From: an uncultured Collinsella sp.
Lineage (GTDB): Bacteria > Actinomycetota > Coriobacteriia > Coriobacteriales > Coriobacteriaceae
Direction: 5' to 3'
DNA: 64,000 nucleotides
Assembly: GCA_934668695.1 (NCBI GenBank)
Contig: CAKUOD010000002.1
Span: 87,502 to 151,501 of the forward strand
Shown: piece after piece, positions 51,978-61,859 of the stretch
How the letters are laid out: every line of letters starts with the position of its first letter
Numbering within the stretch: the stretch's first letter is position 1
The notes under the pieces: model-generated
Database searches by the model: none
Seen by the model: the letters and a program-made list of their open reading frames with translations, nothing else
What the model was told of the DNA's origin: nothing
Made by a program: the position numbers and the translations under genes

Positions 51978-52868
51978 CTACGCGCTAATGTCCTTGAATC
52001 CCTCGCCGAAAGCTTCCGTAACGTCGGCGACCGTCACAATGGCGTGAGGATCGCGCTCGCGCACGATCGTCTTGAGGGTATTGAGCTCTCGACGGTTCAC
52101 GATGACCATGATCACCGGCTTCTCGGCACCCGAATACATGCCAGTCGCCTTAAACTTGGTACAACCACGACCCAGGCCATACATGATATCGGCAGCGATA
52201 TCAGGGAACTTGTCCGAGATGATGAGTACCATACGGCGTTTGTTGCCACCATCGACCACGGCATCGATCACGTAGCCGCTAATGACCATCGAAAGGCCTG
52301 CATATAGTGCATTTTCGATTGAAAAGACCGGAGCCGACAGCGCGCATACGGCAACATCGATCGCCATGACGGTCGAGCCCACGGGCAGCGAGGTATTACG
52401 CGAGATGATTTGGCCAATCGTGTCCGAGCCGCCGGTGTTGGCGCCGGCGCGCAGCACCATGCCGTAACCGATGCCTGTAATAATGCCGCCCCACATGGCA
52501 GGGAGCATCAGGTCCGCATCCGCCAGAGGTGCTACAAACGGGGCGAACAGATCGGTAAAGAAGCCCAGCAGCACAAAGCCCGTCGCGGTCTGCACCACGT
52601 AGAACATGCCGCCCTCGCGCATAACGACCAGCAACAGCAAGGCGTTCATCACGATCGTCTGAATACCAACGGGAAGCGATATGCCGCGCGATGCGCCGAC
52701 CGCCTGGATAATGGTGGCAAGGCCCGTAACACCACCGGCAGCAAGGCCGTTGGGAATCAAAAACAGGTCGGTCGCAATAGCGGCCAGAGCGCACCCCAAC
52801 ATAATCTGGGGCAGGTCGTGAAAGAAGTTCATCGATAGAATGCGCTTGATGTCCAGACGATATGCCAT
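51978..52868 (-). CDS. YitT-family membrane protein (DUF161/DUF2179)
   Basis: A 296-residue protein with five or six helices in the first about 200 residues (FLIPNGLAAGGVTGLATII, GGIITGIGYGMVLRAGANTGGSDTI) and a C-terminal soluble DUF2179 domain (ADIMYGLGRGCTKFKATGMYSGAEKPVIMVIVNRREL). Transport is presumed but the substrate is unknown. ATG 52868 has SD GGGAGG; this SD comes right after a terminator-like hairpin. Confidence 0.9.
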   Translation of the reverse strand: MAYRLDIKRILSMNFFHDLPQIMLGCALAAIATDLFLIPNGLAAGGVTGLATIIQAVGASRGISLPVGIQTIVMNALLLLVVMREGGMFYVVQTATGFVLLGFFTDLFAPFVAPLADADLMLPAMWGGIITGIGYGMVLRAGANTGGSDTIGQIISRNTSLPVGSTVMAIDVAVCALSAPVFSIENALYAGLSMVISGYVIDAVVDGGNKRRMVLIISDKFPDIAADIMYGLGRGCTKFKATGMYSGAEKPVIMVIVNRRELNTLKTIVRERDPHAIVTVADVTEAFGEGFKDISA

Positions 52869-52879
52869 GCTACCTCCCT

Positions 52880-52909
52880 CAAAAAAGCGCACCCAAACGG
52901 ATGCGCTTC
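52880..52909 (-). terminator. Terminator of secA-prfB abutting the YitT ribosome-binding site
   Basis: Stem AAGCGCA / TGCGCTT, then TTTTTT on the minus strand, directly followed by GAGGGAGG, the SD of the YitT gene. Two more hairpin-forming repeats of the type AAAACCACCC...GGGTTT lie at 52950-52971 and 52983-53008. Confidence 0.75.
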
Positions 52910-53034
52910 GAACTTCTTGCTGTATTCGATTCTACCGATTCGCCGAACAAAAACCACCCCTGCGCAGGGTTTGCTTTGGATACAAAACCACCCTGCTCGG
53001 AGGGTTTTATCCATTTCCACATAAACCGGGCGGT

Positions 53035-54182
53035 TTATGCAGATGGGATCTCTGCGTCAGCGTTGCCAGTGGCCCAGCGATGGTAGCCAATAACAAACGG
53101 GTCCAGGTCGCCATCGTCAAGAACTGCCTCGACGTTGCTGGTCTCAACGCCCGTGCGTAGGTCCTTAACCATCTGATACGGGTAGAGCACGTAGCTGCGG
53201 ATCTGGTTGCCAAAACCAATCGTGGTTTTGGGTCCGCGAATCTCATCCAGGGCCTCGGCGCGCTTCTCGAGCTCAATCTCGTACAGGCGAGCCTTGAGGA
53301 TCTGCATGCACGCGGCCTTGTTCTGGATCTGGCTGCGCTCGTTTTGGCAGGTAACCACAATGCCGCTAGGGAAATGCGTCACGCGCACGGCGGAGTCGGT
53401 GGTGTTAACGCCCTGACCGCCCGGGCCGCTCGCGTGGTACACGTCCACGCGGATGTCATCGGGGCTGATCTCGATATCGATATCATCGGGTAGCACGGGG
53501 ATGACCTCGACGCCGGCAAACGTGGTCTGGCGGCGCTTCTTGTCGTCGGTGGGGCTAATGCGAACCAAGCGGTGGACGCCGGCCTCGGCGCGCAGCATGC
53601 CAAATGCGTCCTTGCCCTCGACGGTAAAGGTCGCGCGGTCGATGCCGATGACCTCAGCGGCGGGGCAGTCGTTAATCGTGACCTTCCAGCCGCGACGCTG
53701 GCAGTACTTCATGTACATCTTAAATAGCATGAAGGTCCAGTCCTGGGCCTCCAGACCACCCTGTCCGGGCTTGATGGTCACAATGGCATCGCCGTGATCG
53801 AACTCACCGGTAAACCAGCTCGAAAGCTCAAGCTCATCGATGGCACGGGCCAGGCGCTCAGCCGTGGCTGTAGCCTCCTCGCGAAGGGCGGCGGCATCGG
53901 GGTCATCCCCCATCTCCTCGGCAAGCTCCAGCGCGGCACGGGCATCGGAAAGCTCGCCGCGCGCGTTGTCCACGGCAGCGATATCTTCCTTGGTGCGCGC
54001 GATTTCCTCCATGGTGGCACGGGCGGCGTCGGCGTCATCCCAAAAGCCGGGGGCCACGCTTTTGGCCTCGAGCTCGGTCACGCGCGTGCGCTTTTCGTCC
54101 AAGTGGAGATACGACTCGACCTCGCCGAGCCGGTCCGCAAACGCGTCCAGCTCGGCGGGCGTTACCTCTAAAGCCTCAGCCA

Positions 54183-54183
<1 letters not shown>
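53035..54183 (-). CDS. prfB: Peptide chain release factor 2
   Basis: A 382-residue factor. The peptidyl-tRNA hydrolysis motif is SGPGGQGVN (GGQ), inside an otherwise typical domain (EAGVHRLVRIS, IDIEISPDDIRVDVYHA). Where RF2 normally has the stop-recognition tripeptide SPF, this protein reads SPT (RISPTDDKKRRQTTF, codons AGC CCC ACC). The gene has no programmed frameshift: the usual site is replaced by in-frame YLHLDEKR. Its ATG overlaps the secA stop by one base. Confidence 0.95.
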
Positions 54184-56990
<2,807 letters not shown>

Positions 56991-57120
56991 GTGGTTTTCC
57001 TTTTTGGCCATCGCCCACGCCATGCAGCCTCGGGCGAGTTAAACACAGATAAATGTACTTTAGCCAAACAGGACGCGGCCTATACGGTCGAGCTCGACCG
57101 CCACGTAATAACTACGACCA

Positions 57121-57155
57121 ACCTGCCACAATGGGACAGGTTAATTTTGGCAGGT
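57121..57155. repeat. Small CCTGCCA hairpin with conserved loop
   Basis: Arms ACCTGCCA / TGGCAGGT around GGGACAGGTTAATT; nearly identical to 43241-43275. Confidence 0.8.
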
Positions 57156-57185
57156 CTATCTGGGCAAACGCCGCCTCTCTGCCAT

Positions 57186-57217
57186 GTGGTGCCATGGGGA
57201 CAGGTTAGTTTGCACTA
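57186..57217. repeat. Small GTGGTGC hairpin with conserved loop
   Basis: Partial arms GTGGTGC / GCACTAA around GGGGACAGGTTAG; a decayed member of the TGGTGCA hairpins, 30 bp from the preceding CCTGCCA copy. Confidence 0.65.
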
Positions 57218-57231
57218 ATTTAAAAAGAAAA

Positions 57232-57263
57232 AGGGCCGCGCATCCAAATGGATGCACGGCCCT
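57232..57263 (-). terminator. Intrinsic terminator of rpmE
   Basis: Stem AGGGCCG.GCATCC / GGATGC.CGGCCCT followed by TTTTTCTTTTT on the minus strand, 36 bp after the rpmE stop. Confidence 0.93.
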
Positions 57264-57299
57264 CATGCCATGAATGCGAGTGATTCCGCGGCGAGCTAT

Positions 57300-57725
57300 T
57301 TACTCAGCAGCCTCGGTGGTCTCGGCCTCGGCAGCGGCCTCCTCGACGGGAGCCTCTGCGGGGGCCTCGGCGGCCTGCTTGGCAGCCTCCTCGGCAAACT
57401 TAGCAGCACGCTTAGCCTTCTCGGCAGCCTTAGCCTCAGCGGCGGCCTTGCGAGCGGCCTCGGCCTCAGCAGCCTTGGCGGCCTTGGCAGCCTTGGCCTC
57501 CTCGGCCTTCTTGAGCTGGGCGGCAGCGGCGCCACCGAACTTGTCGGCGAAGCGCTGGACGCGTCCACCGGTGTCGACAAACTTCTGCTGGCCGGTGTAG
57601 AACGGGTGGCACTCGTTGCAAAGCTCGACCTTCATCTCGGACACAGTAGCGTGCGTCTTGAAGGTGTTGCCGCAGGAGCACGTCACCGTGCACTCGACAT
57701 ACTGGGGATGGATACCCTGCTTCAT
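57300..57725 (-). CDS. rpmE: 50S ribosomal protein L31 with long C-terminal extension
   Basis: A 141-residue protein. Residues 1-68 are a complete zinc-binding (C+) L31: [13 protein letters not shown] and [25 protein letters not shown]31 is usually 65-90 residues; the remaining about 70 residues here are an Ala/Lys/Glu repeat ([14 protein letters not shown] type) likely forming a charged helix, ending in an acidic stretch. SD AAGGAG before ATG 57725. It has its own promoter, a two-hairpin leader and a strong terminator. Confidence 0.95.
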   Translation of the reverse strand: MKQGIHPQYVECTVTCSCGNTFKTHATVSEMKVELCNECHPFYTGQQKFVDTGGRVQRFADKFGGAAAAQLKKAEEAKAAKAAKAAEAEAARKAAAEAKAAEKAKRAAKFAEEAAKQAAEAPAEAPVEEAAAEAETTEAAE

Positions 57726-57747
57726 GGTAGGACTCCTTATTGGTCAG

Positions 57748-57796
57748 GCGCTGGTTACCGATCAGCGCATAAGGCGTCTTGGTTTCCGACCAAGAC
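57748..57796 (-). promoter_or_regulatory. Candidate ribosomal protein L31 leader RNA
   Basis: Two hairpins in the rpmE 5' leader on the minus strand: GTCTTGGTCGGAAACCAAGAC (57796-57776) and GCGCTGATCGGTAACCAGCGC (57768-57748). Both present a similar GGTCGGAAACC / GATCGGTAACC loop region, which suggests two related protein-binding sites. L31 leader motifs have been described in several bacterial groups including Coriobacteria, so this is probably an autoregulatory site. Confidence 0.6.
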
Positions 57797-57809
57797 AACA
57801 AACTCGGCT

Positions 57810-57838
57810 ATGGTACCACGGCGCCGCGCGTCCCACAA
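57810..57838 (-). promoter_or_regulatory. rpmE promoter
   Basis: TTGTGG (57838-57833) and TACCAT (57815-57810) on the minus strand, 17 bp apart, about 85 bp before the rpmE start and just upstream of the two-hairpin leader. Confidence 0.5.
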
Positions 57839-58031
57839 AAGGTTCACGGTCTTTGTGCAACGCGGCGTGGCCAACCGCAGCGGACACGCACCCTGTCGCC
57901 CCTTCGCCCATGTTGCAGACGTGTAACGCCGCTGTAAGCGCACCTCTTTTGGCGCCAGACAGGTACAATGATGAACACTGTACCGTAGCGGAGCGCCCCG
58001 CGCGCGCCGCAACCACGCGAAAGGGTTTCCC

Positions 58032-58319
58032 ATGGCCGAGATCTCGTCCTCCCGTATCGTCATCACCGTCCTTGGCAAGAACCGCCCCGGCATCGTCGCC
58101 GGCGTCACCCGTGTCCTGGGCGAGGCCAACGTCGACATCCGCGACATCACGCAGTCCATTATCGAGGACATCTTCACCATGACCATGCTGGCCGATACCG
58201 CCGAGTCCAAGCTCGACTTCGCTGAGCTGCAGAAGGCGCTGGCCGAGGCCGGCGAGCTTTCGGGCGTCAACGTGTCCATCCAGCGCGAGGACGTCTTCAA
58301 CTTTATGTACCGCCTGTAG
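58032..58319 (+). CDS. ACT-domain protein (UPF0237 type)
   Basis: A 95-residue protein made of one ACT domain plus a short tail: IVITVLGKNRPGIVAGVTRVLGEANVDIRDITQSI. SD AAAGGG precedes ATG 58032. ACT domains bind small ligands such as amino acids. In many bacteria this gene precedes a DUF711/PFL-like gene; here it precedes citrate synthase, 77 bp away. A TACAAT at 57964-57969 may be its -10 box. Confidence 0.85.
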   Translation: MAEISSSRIVITVLGKNRPGIVAGVTRVLGEANVDIRDITQSIIEDIFTMTMLADTAESKLDFAELQKALAEAGELSGVNVSIQREDVFNFMYRL

Positions 58320-58396
58320 CGAGCAAGCCGCTGGGGATAGCCTGACGCGCGCATGCCCATGCAAGTCACCCCGATGCGGCCCGGAGAGGAGCGCGC

Positions 58397-59815
58397 ATGG
58401 CCTACGACGCCAAGAAAATCTATTACCGCTTCGATGACCACTTGAGCCGCCTGGTTCTGGATTACGAAGCAAGCCGCCAGATTTCGCCTGAGAGCGAAAA
58501 CCTCTACCACGGCCTGCCGACCGACCCTTATGACGAGGGCCTGTTTGTCGAGCACAATGTCAAGCGCGGCCTGCGCAATGCCGACGGCTCGGGCGTGGTC
58601 GCGGGCCTCACTCGCATCTCGGATGTGCACGGCTACAACAAGGTCGACGGAAAGGTCGTGCCCGATCAGGGCAAGCTCACGCTTCGCGGCTACAGCATCG
58701 AGGATCTGGTCAACAATGCCCAGGCCGAGAATCGCTACGGCTACGAGGAAGTCGCCTATCTGCTTATCACGGGCTCGCTGCCCAACAAAGAAGAGCTCGA
58801 CGGCTTTTGCGAGCGCCTGGGCGCCTTTAGACATCTGAGCGACGAGTACGTCAAAGAGTTCCCTATGACCACGGTGTCGTCGAGCATCATGAACGTGCTC
58901 CAGCGCGCCGTGCTGCTGCTCTACGCCTTCGATGCCGAACCAGACGTGATCACGCCCGAGCACGAAATCGACGTCGCCATTTCCATGCTCGCACGTCTCC
59001 CGCGCATCGCCGCCTTCGCCCACATGGCCTCGATTGCCAAGCTTCGCGGCTCCGAGGTTCACGTGCCGCACCCCACGCCCGGCCTCTCCACCGCCGAGAC
59101 CATTCTGCAGGTCCTGCGCGGCGGCATGGCGTTCACCCGCGATGAGGCGATGCTGCTCGACGTGATGCTCATGCTGCATGCCGAGCACGGCGGCGGCAAC
59201 AACTCCACCTTCGCTTGCCGCGTGCTGTCGTCTTCGGCCACCGACCCGTATTCCGCCTACGCCGCGGCCATCGGCTCGCTCAAGGGCCCGCGCCACGGTG
59301 GTGCCAATGCCAAGGTCGTGTCTATGCACGAGGACATCCGCGCGCATGTCTCCAACTGGGAGGACGAGGACGAGGTCGCAGCCTACCTGGGCAAGATCCT
59401 CGACAAGCAGGCCTTCGACGGCACGGGCCTCATCTACGGCATGGGCCACGCCGTCTATACGCTCAGCGACCCGCGCGCCGAGGTCTGCCGTCGTTACGCG
59501 CGCACACTTGCCGCCAAGAAGAACCTGGGCGATGAGTTCGCGCTCATCGAGCGCATCGAGCGCCTGGCACCCCAGGTCATGCGCGACCACGGCATGACCA
59601 AGCCCATCTGCGCCAACATCGACCTGTACACGGGCTTTATCTACAAGATGCTCGGCGTGCCCGAAACGCTCTTTACGCCGCTATTCGCCGTCGCCCGCAT
59701 GGCCGGCTGGTCGGCACACCGCATGGAAGAGCTCTTCTGCGCGCACCGTATCATCCGCCCCGCCTATCGTCCGGTGATCGAGCCGCTGGAGTACAAGCCG
59801 CTCGCCGACCGCTAG
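58397..59815 (+). CDS. Citrate/2-methylcitrate synthase
   Basis: A 472-residue enzyme with the catalytic triad of the family: His in LMLHAEHGGGNNSTF, His in IYGMGHAVYTLSDPR, Asp in CANIDLYTG. The N-terminal KLTLRGYSIEDLV and LKGPRHGGANAK segments are typical. It condenses oxaloacetate with acetyl-CoA; the residues seen do not decide between citrate and methylcitrate synthase. SD GAGAGGAG. A strong terminator follows. Confidence 0.92.
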   Translation: MAYDAKKIYYRFDDHLSRLVLDYEASRQISPESENLYHGLPTDPYDEGLFVEHNVKRGLRNADGSGVVAGLTRISDVHGYNKVDGKVVPDQGKLTLRGYSIEDLVNNAQAENRYGYEEVAYLLITGSLPNKEELDGFCERLGAFRHLSDEYVKEFPMTTVSSSIMNVLQRAVLLLYAFDAEPDVITPEHEIDVAISMLARLPRIAAFAHMASIAKLRGSEVHVPHPTPGLSTAETILQVLRGGMAFTRDEAMLLDVMLMLHAEHGGGNNSTFACRVLSSSATDPYSAYAAAIGSLKGPRHGGANAKVVSMHEDIRAHVSNWEDEDEVAAYLGKILDKQAFDGTGLIYGMGHAVYTLSDPRAEVCRRYARTLAAKKNLGDEFALIERIERLAPQVMRDHGMTKPICANIDLYTGFIYKMLGVPETLFTPLFAVARMAGWSAHRMEELFCAHRIIRPAYRPVIEPLEYKPLADR

Positions 59816-59839
59816 GACGCGGACCGTTATAGAACTCGA

Positions 59840-59876
59840 GCGTGGCCAGGGACCCAAGCCCTCGGCCACGCTTTTT
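59840..59876 (+). terminator. Terminator of the citrate synthase gene
   Basis: Stem GCGTGGCC / GGCCACGC with inner GGG/CCC pairing, followed by TTTTT. The SD of the next HAD gene starts about 10 bp after the T-run. Confidence 0.9.
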
Positions 59877-59901
59877 ATGCCAGTGGAAAGGGCTGCATCA
59901 A

Positions 59902-60744
59902 ATGATTGTGTTTTCCGATATGGATGGGACGCTGTTGACGAGTGACAAGCAGATGAGCGACGCCACCTGGGCGATGCTCGACGAGCTCGCACGTCGCGGC
60001 ATTGAGTTTGTGCCCTGCACGGGGCGCCCGCTGTCGGGCATCTTTGAGCCCATCCTCGCCCATCCCGCCGTGCACTATGCCGTCTGCGCCAATGGCGCCA
60101 GCGTCTGGCAGCTCGACGACGATGTGCCCAACGATGCCTCGCGCGCCACGTGCATTTTGAGCCGTCCGCTCGATCGCGGCATTGCCCATCGCGTCCGTCG
60201 CATCGCCGCCGGCCACGATGTGACCTTCGATATCTTCGCGGATGGGCAGTGCTTCCTCCCCCGCTCGCTCTACACGCGCCTGGACGAATTCTGCGGCGGC
60301 GACCCCCACATCGCGGCTTCGCTCAAGCGCACACGAACGCCGATCGACATGGATATCGACAGCAAAATCGACGAGGTCGAGACGCTCGAACGCATCGCTA
60401 TGTACTGGCACGACCCCGCCGATCGCGACGCCATCGCGGCGGCGCTCGACACGCTCGGAGGAATTGAGGTCACGCGTTCTTACGCCATGAATATCGAGGT
60501 CATGGGTGAGGGCGCCACCAAGGGAACGGCCCTCACGTGGCTATGCGAGCACCTGGGCGAGCGTCTCGCCGACGTCTGGGCGTTCGGCGACAACATCAAC
60601 GACATCCCCATGCTGCAGGCAGCGGGCCACGGCATGGCCATGATCAACGCCGAGCCCGAAGACCGCGAGGCCGCCGACGCCGTCACCGAATACGACAACG
60701 ACCACGACGGCGTCGCCCGCACCATCATGGCCGCCCTCGCCTAG
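59902..60744 (+). CDS. Cof-type HAD-family phosphatase
   Basis: A 280-residue HAD hydrolase of the Cof/IIB subfamily: motif I FSDMDGTLLTSD with nucleophile Asp, motif II in PCTGRP, and motif IV GDNINDIPML. The cap domain lies between. ATG 59902 is chosen from SD GGAAAGGG and the position of motif I at the N-terminus. Such enzymes dephosphorylate sugar phosphates or flavin intermediates; the substrate is not predictable. Its stop codon lies inside a CTAGTCGTT hairpin. Confidence 0.9.
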   Translation: MIVFSDMDGTLLTSDKQMSDATWAMLDELARRGIEFVPCTGRPLSGIFEPILAHPAVHYAVCANGASVWQLDDDVPNDASRATCILSRPLDRGIAHRVRRIAAGHDVTFDIFADGQCFLPRSLYTRLDEFCGGDPHIAASLKRTRTPIDMDIDSKIDEVETLERIAMYWHDPADRDAIAAALDTLGGIEVTRSYAMNIEVMGEGATKGTALTWLCEHLGERLADVWAFGDNINDIPMLQAAGHGMAMINAEPEDREAADAVTEYDNDHDGVARTIMAALA

Positions 60745-60845
60745 TCGTTGGGGACGTTCTTAAACGACTAGTCGTTGGGGACAGCCTTCGCGAAAAATCT
60801 GCAAGGACTGTCCCCCACTGTCGGCAGAAAAGGAACGTCCCCATC
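60741..60845. repeat. CTAGTCGTT hairpin and adjoining GGGGAC repeats
   Basis: Hairpin 60741-60771 (CTAGTCGTT / AACGACTAG around GGGGACGTTCTT) is followed by a second AGTCGTTGGGGACAG copy whose complement CTGTCCCCCACTG lies at about 60818. It fills the gap between the two convergent HAD genes. Confidence 0.75.
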
Positions 60846-60852
60846 TGCCGGA

Positions 60853-61647
60853 TTAAGCGAGGCTCTCCAGCACGCGACGGAGCTCCTGCTGGACGGCGTG
60901 GTCGCGGTTACAACCCACCACGCGATCGGCCACCGCCTTAAGCGCGGGGCGCGCGTTTTCCATCGCGCAGCCCGTGCCGACAAAGCGAATGATCTCGTAG
61001 TCGTTCATCGAGTCGCCAAACGCCATGACCTCGTCGCGACCAATGCCGTAATGCTCCGCGAGCTGCGCGATACCCGAGGCCTTCGACACACCAGGCTGCA
61101 TGGCATCGATCCACGCGTTGCCCGAAGGCGCAAAAGTAAAGAGCTGACCAAGTTCGCGCTGTAGCACGTACGCACTGTCCATAACCGCACTGTCGTCGCA
61201 AAAGATACTCGCTTTGATGATATTTACGCTGGGATCGGGCAGCTCCCAAATACGCTCGGCATTGGGAAGGTCCTTATCGACCTCACGCACGAACTTGCAC
61301 TCGTCATCGAGCAAAAAGGACTTGGTTCGGTCAAAGAGCGCAAGATGCAGATTGGGAAACGTCCTGACGGCTTGGGCGAGCCTTCGAATCGCCAGGTGGG
61401 AATACACCTCACGGTCTACCATCTTACCGTCGGCATAGACCTGGGCGCCGTTAGCGGCGACAAAGTCCATCTTGTCGCGAACGGGCGCAAAGAACTCGCA
61501 CAGGCGATCGTAGCGACGACCTGACGATGCGGCGAAATGCACGCCATGCTCGTGTAGTGCCAGAATCAGTTCGTAGGTCTCGGGAGGCACCTGGCCGTTT
61601 TCGTCAAGCAGTGTGCCGTCCATATCGGATGCAATCAGTTTAAACAT
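60853..61647 (-). CDS. Cof-type HAD-family phosphatase
   Basis: A 264-residue HAD hydrolase with motif I IASDMDGTLLDENG, motif II AASSGRR, and motif IV AFGDSMNDYEII. It is convergent with another HAD gene of the same subfamily but only distantly similar to it, so not a recent duplicate. SD GAAGGGAG before ATG 61647. The SD is part of the long hairpin at 61653-61714. Confidence 0.9.
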   Translation of the reverse strand: MFKLIASDMDGTLLDENGQVPPETYELILALHEHGVHFAASSGRRYDRLCEFFAPVRDKMDFVAANGAQVYADGKMVDREVYSHLAIRRLAQAVRTFPNLHLALFDRTKSFLLDDECKFVREVDKDLPNAERIWELPDPSVNIIKASIFCDDSAVMDSAYVLQRELGQLFTFAPSGNAWIDAMQPGVSKASGIAQLAEHYGIGRDEVMAFGDSMNDYEIIRFVGTGCAMENARPALKAVADRVVGCNRDHAVQQELRRVLESLA

Positions 61648-61652
61648 AGAAA

Positions 61653-61714
61653 AGCTCCCTTCGGGCTTGTTGGAATCGAACGTGTATCCGATTCCAACGT
61701 ACCCAAAGGGAGCT
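61653..61714 (-). terminator. Long hairpin containing the HAD gene's ribosome-binding site
   Basis: 26-nt arms (AGCTCCCTT...TTGGAATCG against CGATTCCAA...AAGGGAGCT) pair at 22 positions around a 10-nt loop. On the minus strand the 3' arm contains GAAGGGAGC, the only SD for the HAD gene, followed by TTTTC. It lies between the adenine deaminase stop and the HAD start and could both end the upstream transcript and hide the SD. Confidence 0.75.
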
Positions 61715-61822
61715 CAAATAAGACTCCGCGGGCGTAAACGTTACAAGGACCTGGCAAATAGCTCACACATGCCAGAGGTCCCACAATCGCAGCGTCAGGC
61801 GACACGCCAAAGAGTGTCCCCA

Positions 61823-61859
61823 ACGACTAGTCGTTTAAGAACGTCCCCGATGACTAGTC
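61823..61859. repeat. CTAGTCG hairpin over the adenine deaminase stop codon
   Basis: CGACTAGTCGTTTAAGAACG then TCCCCGATGACTAGTCG: a palindrome sharing GGGGACGTTCTT (on the minus strand) with 60741-60771 and 23279-23314. The ade stop codon (61854-61856) lies within it. Confidence 0.75.
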
